Positions 1-9,883 of a stretch of DNA of 17,326 nucleotides are shown in pieces (the stretch's first letter is position 1; each line of letters opens with the position of its first letter). Both the position numbers and the translations under genes were made by a program. Source of the DNA: an uncultured Candidatus Competibacteraceae bacterium (GTDB lineage Bacteria > Pseudomonadota > Gammaproteobacteria > Competibacterales > Competibacteraceae); contig CALGOO010000199.1 in assembly GCA_937960715.1 (NCBI GenBank), positions 1 to 17,326 of the forward strand. Direction: 5' to 3'. The notes under the pieces are model-generated. The model searched no databases. It saw nothing but the letters and a program-made list of their open reading frames with translations, and was not told where the DNA came from.

Positions 1-388
1 GGGTGGTCAGCCGCGCGCCCTTGGTGCCGATGGGGTCCTTGATGACCTGCACCACCAGTTCCTGGCCCTCGCGCGCCAGATCGGTGATGGCGAGCGCCGC
101 GCGGTCGCCGCCCCCCGCGTCGCCGGCCGCCGTGGATTCAGGGCGGATGTCGGAGACATGCAGAAACGCGGCGCGATCCAGGCCAATGTCCACGAACGCC
201 GCCTCCATGCCGGGCAATACCCGGGCGACCCGACCCTTGTAGATATTGCCGACCAGACCGCGCTTGCCGGCCCGCTCGATCAGAATTTCCTGGAGAACGC
301 CGTTCTCGACCACGGCAACCCGAGTTTCGCGGGGCGTGACGTTGATCAGGATTTCGTCGCCCGTGCCGCCTTCGGCGCGTGTCACCAT
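1..388 (-). CDS. rng: Ribonuclease G, N-terminal part (runs off left edge)
   Basis: Only the first ~129 codons are present; the gene continues beyond position 1. RNase G is a cytoplasmic RNase E-family endoribonuclease that matures the 5' end of 16S rRNA and decays some mRNAs. Visible matches to the family are the opening EILINVTPRETRVAVVENG, then GLVGNIYKGRVARVLPGMEA and AAFVDIGLDRAAFLHVSDI (start of the embedded S1 RNA-binding domain), and finally VQVIKDPIGTKGARLTT. The catalytic DNase I-like region and the zinc-link would lie outside the window. The ATG at 388 puts the conserved opening at the usual distance from the N terminus, but no good Shine-Dalgarno precedes it; a GTG is the second codon. 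It follows maf by 30 bp, the usual maf-rng order. Assignment to RNase G rather than RNase E rests on the short N terminus and the maf neighbour. Confidence 0.95.
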   Translation of the reverse strand, partial: MVTRAEGGTGDEILINVTPRETRVAVVENGVLQEILIERAGKRGLVGNIYKGRVARVLPGMEAAFVDIGLDRAAFLHVSDIRPESTAAGDAGGGDRAALAITDLAREGQELVVQVIKDPIGTKGARLTT

Positions 389-418
389 GATTTCAATCCG
401 TCGGAAGGGGAAAGGATG

Positions 419-1000
419 CTAAAGGTCGATACCGAACGCCCGCAGCAGTTCGGCGGTTTCGAACAGCGGCAACCCCATCACGCCGGAGTAGCTGCCGCGC
501 AATTCGACCACGAACGCCGCCGCCCGGCCCTGAATCGCGTAACCGCCGGCCTTGTCCAGCGGCTCGCCGCTGTCCCAATAGGCCACGCATTCGGCCGGGG
601 TCAAGGCGCGGAAGCGAACCCGGCTTTCCTGAACCCTGACCGCGTCCCGCGTCGGGACGGCCACAGCCACCGCGCTCAGCACCCGATGCTCGCGGCCGGA
701 CAGGCGGGTCAACATCGCCAGCCCCTCGGCCCGGTCGCGGGGCTTGCCGAGAATCTCGCCGTCCACCACCACCGCCGTGTCCGCCCCCAGCACCGGGGCG
801 GGGCGCCGGCGGCCCAGGGCCGCGCAACCGGTCCGCGCCTTGGCCAGCGCCAGCCGCGCCACGTAGCCGCCCGGCGTCTCGCCCAACCGGGGGGTTTCAT
901 CCACGTCCAGCCGCAATCGACGGTAGGACACGCCGATCTGGCGCAGGAGTTCGCGGCGACGCGGCGACGCGGAGGCGAGGTAAATCGAGGGAGCCAGCAT
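419..1000 (-). CDS. maf: Maf-family nucleoside triphosphate pyrophosphatase (dTTP/UTP, YhdE type)
   Basis: A 193-residue Maf protein, normal length. The family hydrolyses non-canonical and some canonical NTPs to NMP and pyrophosphate in the cytoplasm, as house-cleaning and possibly division-linked control. It has the signature LASASPRRRELL near residues 8-19, the acidic LGADTAVVVDGEILGKP block near 70-86, and GEPLDKAGGYAIQG near 146-159. The C-terminal GSYSGVMGLPLFET matches the E. coli YhdE subgroup (dTTP/UTP) rather than the YceF subgroup. The substrate call follows that subgroup similarity and is inferred. The ATG at 1000 is separated by one base from the rlmH stop (TGACATG), so translation is probably coupled to rlmH. 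The next gene downstream is rng. Confidence 0.95.
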   Translation of the reverse strand: MLAPSIYLASASPRRRELLRQIGVSYRRLRLDVDETPRLGETPGGYVARLALAKARTGCAALGRRRPAPVLGADTAVVVDGEILGKPRDRAEGLAMLTRLSGREHRVLSAVAVAVPTRDAVRVQESRVRFRALTPAECVAYWDSGEPLDKAGGYAIQGRAAAFVVELRGSYSGVMGLPLFETAELLRAFGIDL

Positions 1001-1001
1001 G

Positions 1002-1472
1002 TCAGGCGCGGTGATACGGGTGGTTATGCAACACGCTCCAGGCCCGATAGATTTGCTCGGCGACCACCACGCGCACCAGCGGATGCGGCAGGGTCAACCG
1101 CGACAACGACCAAAGCGTGTCGGCGCGGGCGCGGCAATCGGCGTCCAGGCCATCCGGCCCGCCCACCAACAGGCTGACGTCGCGCCCTTCCCCCAACCAG
1201 CCCGACAACCGCCCGGCCAGTTCCATCGTGCTCCATTCCTGGCCCCGCTCATCGAGGGCAATCAGCCGCGAACCGGCCGGGACCGCCGCCAGCAGCCGTT
1301 CGCCCTCGGCGCGGACGAGGCGCGCCACGTCGGCATGGGAGCCGCGTTTGCCAGCGGAAAGCTCCACCAGGTTCAAAGCGCATTCCCGCGGCAGTCGTCC
1401 AGCGTACTCCGCGTAGCCCTTTTCGACCCATTCCGGCATCCGGACTCCGACGGCGAGCAGATGAATCTTCAT
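1002..1472 (-). CDS. rlmH: 23S rRNA (pseudouridine1915-N3)-methyltransferase
   Basis: A 156-residue SPOUT-class methyltransferase, the same length as E. coli RlmH (155). It uses SAM to methylate N3 of pseudouridine 1915 in helix 69 of 23S rRNA on assembled 70S ribosomes. Visible hallmarks are the N-terminal MKIHLLAVGVRMPEWV, the SAM-knot sequence VSLLVGGPDGL near residues 99-109, SLSRLTLPHPLVRVVVAEQIYRAW near 122-144, and the invariant C-terminal NHPYHRA. It follows rsfS by 18 bp and abuts maf, the standard rsfS-rlmH order. The ATG at 1472 gives the exact family N terminus. Confidence 0.98.
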   Translation of the reverse strand: MKIHLLAVGVRMPEWVEKGYAEYAGRLPRECALNLVELSAGKRGSHADVARLVRAEGERLLAAVPAGSRLIALDERGQEWSTMELAGRLSGWLGEGRDVSLLVGGPDGLDADCRARADTLWSLSRLTLPHPLVRVVVAEQIYRAWSVLHNHPYHRA

Positions 1473-1490
1473 CGTTCCCGCCCGTTGCCT

Positions 1491-1847
1491 TCAGCCGCCT
1501 GCTCCGCGATGCGCTCCGGCGCGATAGTCGACCGACCAAAGCTTTTCCAGGTTATAGAAATCCCGGGTCTGGGGCAGCATGACATGCACCACGATATCGC
1601 CCAGGTCCACCAGCACCCATTCGGCTTCCCGCTCTCCCTCGACCCCCAGCGGACGGACACCGGCCAGCCTGCATCTTTCGAGCACCTTGTCGGCCAGCGC
1701 CTTGACCTGACGGGTGGATGCACCGCTGGCCACCACCATCAAGTCGGTGAAGCTGGCGATGCCGCGCACGTCCAGGACCGTGAGGTTCTGGGCTTTCAGT
1801 TCTTCCAAAGCGTCGACGACGATGTTCCGCAGGGCTTCAAGTTGCAT
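1491..1847 (-). CDS. rsfS: Ribosomal silencing factor RsfS
   Basis: A 118-residue RsfS/Iojap/DUF143 protein. It binds L14 (uL14) on the 50S subunit and blocks 30S joining, lowering translation in starvation or stationary phase. Diagnostic sequences are VLDVRGIASFTDLMVVASG, the STRQVKALADKV helix, and PLGVEGEREAEWVLVDLGDIVVHVM, ending in FYNLEKLWS. A tail of about 13 residues (VDYRAGAHRGAGG) extends past the usual LEKLWS end and looks non-conserved. A strong AGGAGG-type Shine-Dalgarno overlaps the nadD stop (TGAGGAGG), but the spacer to the ATG at 1847 is long (about 13 bases). No nearer start codon exists and the N terminus matches homologues. The gap to nadD is 18 bp. Confidence 0.97.
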   Translation of the reverse strand: MQLEALRNIVVDALEELKAQNLTVLDVRGIASFTDLMVVASGASTRQVKALADKVLERCRLAGVRPLGVEGEREAEWVLVDLGDIVVHVMLPQTRDFYNLEKLWSVDYRAGAHRGAGG

Positions 1848-1865
1848 GGGTTCGGATCTGCCTCC

Positions 1866-2534
1866 TCAGGCGGAAATGGATGTTTCAACGGATGGCGGCC
1901 GGTACAGCGCCCAGTCGTGAATGGCGGTCAGCACCGCTTCCGGCAACAGGTAGCGGGGCGACTGGCCGCGCGCCAGCAGGGCACGGATTCGGGTGGCGGA
2001 AATATCGAGCTGGGTCACCGGCTGGAACAGGATGCCGCCGGCCGGGTCGTGGCGCAGCGCGAGCGGGTCGTGGATCGCGCGCGGGGCGACGAACTCCGCC
2101 AGCACCGGCGGCAAGGGTTGCGCCGCGCCGGGCCGCCGCATCACCACGAGATGCGCCCACCGGGTCAAGTCTTGCCAGCGCCGCCAGGTCGGTAAATCCC
2201 GGAAGGCGTCGGCGCCGAGAAGCAGGCATAGTGGCGTCTCGCCCAGCTCCTCGCGCAACGAAACCAGGGTATCCACCATGTAGGACGGCCCCTCGCGGCG
2301 CAATTCCCGGTCGTCGGCCACGAAGCCGGGTTGATCGACCATGGCCAGCCGCACCAGTGACAACCGCTGCTCGGCGGTCACCGCCGGCGCCGCGCGGTGC
2401 GCCGGAATCCGGCAGGGCACGAAACGAACCTCGGCCAGTTCCAGCGCCTCCAGCACTTCCAGCGCCGGCCGCAGATGGCCGTGATGAATCGGATCGAAGG
2501 TGCCGCCCAGAATGCCGATGGGATGGATCGCCAT
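1866..2534 (-). CDS. nadD: Nicotinate-nucleotide adenylyltransferase
   Basis: A 222-residue protein of usual NadD length. It transfers AMP from ATP to nicotinate mononucleotide to give deamido-NAD, a core step in both de novo and salvage NAD synthesis. The nucleotidyltransferase motif GGTFDPIHHGHL lies at residues 10-21, with the second motif ISATRIR (family ISxTxIR) near residues 177-183. LLLGADAFRDLPTWRRW in the middle is also typical of NadD. The ATG at 2534 sits 37 bp after the proA stop; the upstream Shine-Dalgarno is weak (GGGAAAA). With nadA at 9884-10966, two enzymes of NAD synthesis fall in this window but in separate transcription units. Confidence 0.97.
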   Translation of the reverse strand: MAIHPIGILGGTFDPIHHGHLRPALEVLEALELAEVRFVPCRIPAHRAAPAVTAEQRLSLVRLAMVDQPGFVADDRELRREGPSYMVDTLVSLREELGETPLCLLLGADAFRDLPTWRRWQDLTRWAHLVVMRRPGAAQPLPPVLAEFVAPRAIHDPLALRHDPAGGILFQPVTQLDISATRIRALLARGQSPRYLLPEAVLTAIHDWALYRPPSVETSISA

Positions 2535-2571
2535 GGATCGTCAGGTTTTCCCGCTGGATCGAATGACGGTT

Positions 2572-3852
2572 CTATTGGCGGATATGACCGTCGCCCAGCA
2601 CCACGAATTTCCGAGTGGTCAAGCCCTCCACCCCGACCGGGCCGCGGGCGTGCAGTTTGTCGGTGCTGATGCCGATCTCCGCGCCCAGCCCGTATTCGCC
2701 GCCGTCGGCGAAGCGAGTGGAGGCATTCACCATCACCGAACTGGAATCCACCTCGCGCAGGAACCGCCGCGCCCGGCCGTAATCCTCGGTCACGATGGCG
2801 TCGGTGTGGGCGGAACCATAGACGGCGATGTGGTTCATGGCCTCGTCCATGTCCTTTACCACGCGAACGGCCAGGATCGGCGCCAGATATTCGGCGGTCC
2901 AATCCTCCTCGGTGGCGACCTTGACGCCGGGCAGGATATCGCGGGTCCGGGCGCAGCCGCGCAGCTCCACGCCGGCCTCCCGGTACATCCGGCCCAGCAC
3001 CGGCAGCACCCGGTCGGCGATGCCCTCCGCCACCAGCAGGGTTTCCATGGTGTTGCACGTGCCATAGCGCTGGGTCTTGGCGTTGTAAGCCACCGTCACC
3101 GCCTTGTCCGGATCGGCGCGGTCGTCGATGTAGACATGGCAAACCCCGTCCAGGTGCTTGATCACCGGCACCCGCGCCTCGCGGCTGATCCGCTCGATCA
3201 GGCCCTTGCCGCCGCGCGGCACGATCACGTCCACGTATTCGGCCATGCGAATCAGGGCGCCGACGGCGGCGCGGTCGGCGGTGTCGATCACTTGCACCGC
3301 GTCGGCGGGCAAACCGGCGGCGGCCAGCCCCTGCTGGATGCAGGCGGCGATGGCCCGGTTGGAATGGAGCGCCTCGGAACCGCCGCGCAGGATCGCGGCG
3401 TTACCGGCTTTCAGACACAGCGCGGCGGCGTCGGCGGTCACGTTCGGCCGCGATTCGTAGATGATGCCGATCACTCCCAGTGGCACGCGCATCTGTCCCA
3501 CCTGGATTCCCGACGGGCGGTATTTGAGGCCGGTGATTTCGCCCACGGGATCGGGCTGGGCGGCGACTTCCCGCAACCCCTGGGCCATGGCCCGCACCCC
3601 CTTGGCTGTCAGTTCCAGCCGGTCGAGCAGGGCCGCATCCAGACCGGACGCGCGGCCCGCGTCCATATCCAGGCGATTTTCGGCGCGCAGGGTCTCCTCG
3701 GCGGCTTCCAGCGCGGCGGCGATGGCCAACAGGGCGGCATCCTTGATCCGGGTTTCGGCGCGACCGACGATGCGGGACGCGGCGCGGGCCCGCTGGCCGA
3801 CTTCGGTCATGTACTGGTCGATGGCGTTGGCGGTATCCACATTCATGTTCAT
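2572..3852 (-). CDS. proA: Gamma-glutamyl phosphate reductase
   Basis: A 426-residue enzyme of the aldehyde dehydrogenase superfamily. It reduces gamma-glutamyl phosphate with NADPH to glutamate-5-semialdehyde, the second step of proline synthesis. Evidence includes VPLGVIGIIYESRPNVTADA (nucleotide-binding region), GNAAILRGGSEA, DGVCHVY with Cys238, and the CNTMETLL motif with Cys266, which I take as the likely catalytic thiol. The segment AMNHIAVYGSAHTDAI matches the ProA signature pattern. The open frame extends 41 codons upstream, but the ATG at 3852 has a good Shine-Dalgarno (AAAGGTG, 8-base spacer) and starts at the family N terminus. An ATG two codons later is an alternative. proA lies between holA and nadD, which are adjacent in E. 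coli. Confidence 0.97.
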   Translation of the reverse strand: MNMNVDTANAIDQYMTEVGQRARAASRIVGRAETRIKDAALLAIAAALEAAEETLRAENRLDMDAGRASGLDAALLDRLELTAKGVRAMAQGLREVAAQPDPVGEITGLKYRPSGIQVGQMRVPLGVIGIIYESRPNVTADAAALCLKAGNAAILRGGSEALHSNRAIAACIQQGLAAAGLPADAVQVIDTADRAAVGALIRMAEYVDVIVPRGGKGLIERISREARVPVIKHLDGVCHVYIDDRADPDKAVTVAYNAKTQRYGTCNTMETLLVAEGIADRVLPVLGRMYREAGVELRGCARTRDILPGVKVATEEDWTAEYLAPILAVRVVKDMDEAMNHIAVYGSAHTDAIVTEDYGRARRFLREVDSSSVMVNASTRFADGGEYGLGAEIGISTDKLHARGPVGVEGLTTRKFVVLGDGHIRQ

Positions 3853-3865
3853 CGCTAATGCACCT

Positions 3866-4924
3866 TTAGCCGACGCCTTGCGCGCCAGGCCTGGATAGTG
3901 AAATCTCGTCGGACAGCAACTCCAATCCCGCCAACCGCAGACCATTCTCCAACAGGGCGTCCCATGGCGATCCAACAGCGGCGCCCTTGATCAAACAGTC
4001 GGTTTGGGCGCAGGCGCGCAACAGATTTCGACACTCATCCCCATTCAGTCGTTGCAGGGCCTGACGCAGCAGCGGCTTGCGCTTTTCCCAGACTTTCTGG
4101 CCGGCCAGCGCCGCTTCCAGCGCTTGGCCACGGTCCCGGGCGAACGCCAGCGCCACCAACCGGCGAATTTCCTGATGCAACGCCCAGTTGATCAGCACCG
4201 GTTCGATGCCTTCGTCGCGCAAGCCCTCCAGAATCCGTGCCACGCGATCGGGCTTACCCAACAGGGCCGCGTCCACGAAATCATAGATGCTGTAGCGGGC
4301 GCTGTCGCCCACCGCCGCCAGCACCGTCTCGACGGTCAAGGCCGAACCGTCGACCAGCAGCGCCAGCTTTTCGATCTCCTGGGCGGCGGCCAGCAGATTG
4401 CCCTCGACCCGCTCGCCGAGCAGGGCCACCGCGTCCGGCGTGGGATTCAGGCCCCGACCGCGCAACCGGCGTTCGATCCAGCCAGGCAGTTGACTGGGTT
4501 CCACCGGCGCGGCCTGGACGATCACGCCCGCGCCGTCCAGCGCGGCGAACCAATGGCTTTTCTGGGTTTGCCAGTCCAGTTTGCCAGTGGTGACCAGCAA
4601 CACCGCATCGTCGGCCGGTCGCGCCGCGTACTCGGTCAGCGCCTTCGCGCCAGCATCGCCCGGCTTGGCGTTGCCCAACCGCAATTCCAATAGCCGCCGA
4701 CCGGCGAACAGCGACCGGCTGGCCGCCCGTTGCCGCAGCATCGCCCAGTCGAAGCCAGTTTCCACCGTCAGGCACTCCCGCTCGTCGCAACCCCGCTCAC
4801 GGGCGGCGGCGCGCAGGGCGTCGGCGGTTTCCCGCATTTGCAACGGCTCCTCACCGAACACCAGATACAGCGGCGCCAAGGTCTTGCGCAGATGCGCGGC
4901 CAACTGGTCGGGACGAATCCTCAC
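3866..4924 (-). CDS. holA: DNA polymerase III delta subunit
   Basis: A 352-residue protein close to E. coli HolA (343). Delta is the clamp-loader subunit that binds and opens the beta sliding clamp. It shows the degenerate AAA+ N-terminal fold (LYLVFGEEPLQMRETADALR), a middle RQLPGWIERRL-like region (here SQLPGWIERRL), the EGNLLAAAQEIEKLALL helix, and YSIYDFVDAALLGKPDRVARI ahead of the C-terminal collar domain. The GTG start at 4924 overlaps the lptE stop by 4 bases (GTGA), and the protein then begins RIRPDQLAAHL as expected. Codons further upstream in the same frame lie inside lptE and are not family-like. proA begins 13 bp after its stop. Confidence 0.95.
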   Translation of the reverse strand: MRIRPDQLAAHLRKTLAPLYLVFGEEPLQMRETADALRAAARERGCDERECLTVETGFDWAMLRQRAASRSLFAGRRLLELRLGNAKPGDAGAKALTEYAARPADDAVLLVTTGKLDWQTQKSHWFAALDGAGVIVQAAPVEPSQLPGWIERRLRGRGLNPTPDAVALLGERVEGNLLAAAQEIEKLALLVDGSALTVETVLAAVGDSARYSIYDFVDAALLGKPDRVARILEGLRDEGIEPVLINWALHQEIRRLVALAFARDRGQALEAALAGQKVWEKRKPLLRQALQRLNGDECRNLLRACAQTDCLIKGAAVGSPWDALLENGLRLAGLELLSDEISLSRPGAQGVG

Positions 4925-5427
4925 GACCTGATGGCCTGCAAGCGGCGGATGATCTGCCAGGCCAGATCGTCGACCATGCTGTCCACCAGCGATTCCTGAG
5001 CGGCCTCGAACCCAAGGACCCGGTTCTCGTCGAACAACAACGCCCGGTTGGCGCCGAGGCCTTCCGCCGCGACCAGGGTCTTGCCATTGGCCAGCGTGAC
5101 CTGATAGGAGACATCGTAGGCCAGGACGTATTGACGCTTGATGTCGAAGCGGTCGGCGGCCACCGCGCGCCGGCCGCTGGCCTCGCTCAGAATGGTGATG
5201 GTCGCGGTCGCCTGGGTTGGGTCGCGCGTGACGGTCACCCCATTGCCGGTCAACAGCAGCGGCAATCTTCGACTCAGGGCGCCGGGCGGCGCACCGATGG
5301 GCTGCTGGCTTTGCACGTAAACCACCGCCAGTTCCGGCGGCAATCGCGCCTGGCCGCGCAACTGGAAACCACAGCCGGCCAGGAACAGGGCGATCAACCC
5401 CCATCCGATCAAACCGATCCAGCGCAT
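4921..5427 (-). CDS. lptE: LPS-assembly lipoprotein LptE
   Basis: A 168-residue outer-membrane lipoprotein. LptE plugs the LptD barrel and helps place lipopolysaccharide on the cell surface. The N terminus is a lipoprotein signal peptide: MRWIG, a hydrophobic core, then the lipobox LAGC with Cys19 as the predicted lipidated residue. Immediately after comes GFQLRG, the usual LptE start of the mature protein. The rest (VTVTRDPTQATATITI, YVLAYDVSYQV) fits the LptE fold, which is weakly conserved in sequence. It starts 10 bp after the leuS stop and overlaps holA by 4 bases; leuS-lptE-holA is the conserved gammaproteobacterial order and supports the call. Confidence 0.94.
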   Translation of the reverse strand: MRWIGLIGWGLIALFLAGCGFQLRGQARLPPELAVVYVQSQQPIGAPPGALSRRLPLLLTGNGVTVTRDPTQATATITILSEASGRRAVAADRFDIKRQYVLAYDVSYQVTLANGKTLVAAEGLGANRALLFDENRVLGFEAAQESLVDSMVDDLAWQIIRRLQAIRS

Positions 5428-5437
5428 GAGCGGCGCC

Positions 5438-8053
<2,616 letters not shown>

Positions 8054-8155
8054 GGCGATTCCCTGGCATTGGCTGGCTTTAAAACGAAGTGCGGTAAGAT
8101 AGCACAACTTTAAATTCCGCTAGCGGGAACCCAACCGTCAAGAGGCGACTCTTCC
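8054..8155. promoter_or_regulatory. Divergent leuS / purM promoter region
   Basis: This 102-bp gap lies between the GTG of leuS and the GTG of purM, so both transcription units probably start here. On the plus strand TAAGAT at 8095-8100 is a plausible -10 for purM, but no good -35 sits at 16-18 bp. On the minus strand TATCTT (within 8098-8106) is a weak -10 candidate for leuS, and a TTGACG element lies upstream of it but too far away for a standard spacer. I see no PurR-type ACGCAAACGTTTGCGT box and no T-box-like or attenuator structure. AGAGG at 8141-8145 is the purM ribosome-binding site. Confidence 0.4.
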
Positions 8156-9208
8156 GTGAACGACTCACATCCACACCCACCCGCCCTCAGCTACCGCGAC
8201 GCCGGGGTGGACATCGACGCCGGCAACCGGCTGGTGGACCGCATCAAACCGCACGCCCGGCGCACCCTGCGACCCGGCGTGCTGGGCGGATTGGGCGGCT
8301 TCGGCGCCCTGTTCGAACTGCCGCTGGACCGCTACCGCCAGCCGGTGCTGGTGTCCGGCACCGATGGCGTCGGCACCAAGCTCAAGCTGGCGCTGGAGTT
8401 GAACCGGCACGACACCATCGGCATCGACCTGGTGGCGATGTGCGTCAACGACGTGCTGGTGGTCGGCGCGGAACCGCTGTTCTTCCTGGACTATTACGCG
8501 ACCGGCAAGCTGGATGTGGACGTGGCGGCGGCCGTGATCAAGGGCATCGCCGACGGCTGCGCGCAGGCCGGCGCGGCACTGGTGGGCGGCGAAACCGCCG
8601 AAATGCCGGGAATGTACGGCGACGGCGATTACGACCTGGCCGGGTTCTGCGTCGGCGTGGTCGAGAAGGCGCGGATCATCGACGGTTCCAACGTCCAGCC
8701 CGGCGACGCGCTGCTGGGCCTGGCCTCTTCCGGGCCGCACTCCAACGGTTACTCGCTGATTCGCAAGATTCTCGCGGTCAGCGGCGCGACGCTGGACCAG
8801 CCCTTCGCCGATTCGACCCTGGGCGCGGCCTTGCTGGCCCCGACCCGCATCTACGTCAAACCGATCCTGCACCTGCTGGAACAAGTCGAGATTCGCGCCA
8901 TCGCCCATATCACCGGCGGCGGTCTGACCGAAAACATCCCGCGCGTACTGCCAGCGAAGACGAAAGCGGTCATCGACCCGCAAGGCTGGCAACGACCGGC
9001 CATTTTCCAATGGCTCCAGCAACGGGGCGGCGTGGCCGAGGCGGAAATGCGGCGCACCTTCAATTGCGGGGTCGGGCTGGTGGTCTGCGTCGCGGCGCAA
9101 GACGCGGAGCGAGCGCAAGCGATCTTGCAAGAGGTGGGCGAAACCGTCTGGCGGCTGGGTCGGATCGCCGCTGGCGAAGGCAACCCATTCGTGGAGTTTC
9201 AGCCGTGA
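8156..9208 (+). CDS. purM: Phosphoribosylformylglycinamidine cyclo-ligase (AIR synthetase)
   Basis: A 350-residue PurM, similar to E. coli (345). It uses ATP to close FGAM to aminoimidazole ribonucleotide, the fifth step of purine synthesis. Strongly conserved blocks are LSYRDAGVDIDAGN, GGLGGFGALFELP, LVSGTDGVGTKLKLALEL, DLVAMCVNDVLVVGAEPLFF, LVGGETAEMPGMY, SSGPHSNGYSLIRKI, AHITGGGLTENIPRVLP and RTFNCGVGLVV. The start is GTG at 8156 with AGAGG ten bases upstream, giving a short His/Pro-rich leader before the conserved LSYRDAG. It is followed by purN with a 4-base overlap, so the two are probably co-translated. Confidence 0.98.
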   Translation: MNDSHPHPPALSYRDAGVDIDAGNRLVDRIKPHARRTLRPGVLGGLGGFGALFELPLDRYRQPVLVSGTDGVGTKLKLALELNRHDTIGIDLVAMCVNDVLVVGAEPLFFLDYYATGKLDVDVAAAVIKGIADGCAQAGAALVGGETAEMPGMYGDGDYDLAGFCVGVVEKARIIDGSNVQPGDALLGLASSGPHSNGYSLIRKILAVSGATLDQPFADSTLGAALLAPTRIYVKPILHLLEQVEIRAIAHITGGGLTENIPRVLPAKTKAVIDPQGWQRPAIFQWLQQRGGVAEAEMRRTFNCGVGLVVCVAAQDAERAQAILQEVGETVWRLGRIAAGEGNPFVEFQP

Positions 9209-9864
9209 GCGGGGCGCGGAACATCCGGCTGGTGGTGTTGATTTCCGGGCGCGGCAGCAATTTGCAGGCGATTCTCGATCAGGCGGCGAGCGGGGAATTG
9301 CCGGTCGAGGTGGCGGCGGTGATCAGCAACCGACCCGGCGTCGCCGGTCTGGAGCGGGCGCGGCAAGCGGGCGTCCCGGCGCTGGAGCTGGATCATAAAA
9401 ACTTCCCCGATCGGCCGACGTTCGAAGCGGCGCTGATCGAACTCATCGACCGCCATCGACCCGATTTGGTGGCGCTGGCGGGCTTCATGCGGTTGCTGAC
9501 CGCCAGCTTCACCGAGCATTACCAGGGACGGTTGCTCAACATTCACCCCTCGCTGCTGCCCAAGTTTCGCGGCCTGCACACCCACGAACGGGCGCTGGCC
9601 GCCGGGGAAACCGAGCATGGGGCCAGCATCCACTTCGTCACCGCCGAACTGGACGGCGGGCCGGTCATCGTCCAGGCGCGGGTGCCGGTATTGTCAGGCG
9701 ACGACCCCGACACCCTGGCGGCGCGGGTGTTGGAGCAGGAGCACCGGCTGTATCCGCTGGCGATTCGCTGGTTCGCGGAGGGCCGGTTGCGGCTGGATGG
9801 AGAACAGGTGCTGTTCGACGAGCAGTCGCTCGCGCAACCGTTATGGATGACGACCGACCGCTGA
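9205..9864 (+). CDS. purN: Phosphoribosylglycinamide formyltransferase (10-formyl-THF dependent)
   Basis: A 219-residue GART (E. coli 212). It transfers a formyl group from 10-formyltetrahydrofolate to GAR, the third step of purine synthesis. The N-terminal phosphate-binding loop is ISGRGSNLQAIL at residues 13-24. The catalytic triad can be placed: Asn112 and His114 in LNIHPSLLPKF and Asp150 in ELDGGPVI, with the 38-residue spacing found in E. coli (N106, H108, D144). GLHTHERALAAGETEHGAS completes the family signature. The GTG start at 9205 overlaps the purM stop (GTGA) and leads straight into the conserved first beta strand. It converges with nadA, 19 bp away. Confidence 0.98.
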   Translation: MSGARNIRLVVLISGRGSNLQAILDQAASGELPVEVAAVISNRPGVAGLERARQAGVPALELDHKNFPDRPTFEAALIELIDRHRPDLVALAGFMRLLTASFTEHYQGRLLNIHPSLLPKFRGLHTHERALAAGETEHGASIHFVTAELDGGPVIVQARVPVLSGDDPDTLAARVLEQEHRLYPLAIRWFAEGRLRLDGEQVLFDEQSLAQPLWMTTDR

Positions 9865-9878
9865 GCGGCCTACCGCTC
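9863..9878. terminator. Possible bidirectional hairpin between purN and nadA
   Basis: A perfect 6-bp inverted repeat, GAGCGG-CCTA-CCGCTC, starts in the purN stop codon and fills most of the gap between the convergent purN and nadA. Its position suits a shared terminator, but neither side has a convincing run of T residues, so an intrinsic terminator is not proven. Confidence 0.3.
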
Positions 9879-9883
9879 CCATC

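Noticed and set aside
999..2195. A 398-codon plus-strand open frame across rlmH, rsfS and nadD
   Set aside because: It spans three well-supported genes on the other strand and has no protein-like features.
2500..3858. A 452-codon plus-strand open frame opposite proA and the start of nadD
   Set aside because: Shadow of proA: composition is His/Gly-biased, there is no domain signal, and the start lies inside nadD.
8054..8155. A purine (PurR) operator or a T-box/attenuator in the leuS-purM gap
   Set aside because: No PurR-type palindrome, leucine-rich leader peptide or stem-plus-T-run was found.
8165..9130. A 321-codon minus-strand open frame opposite purM
   Set aside because: Antisense shadow of purM with low-complexity Gln/His/Val composition.
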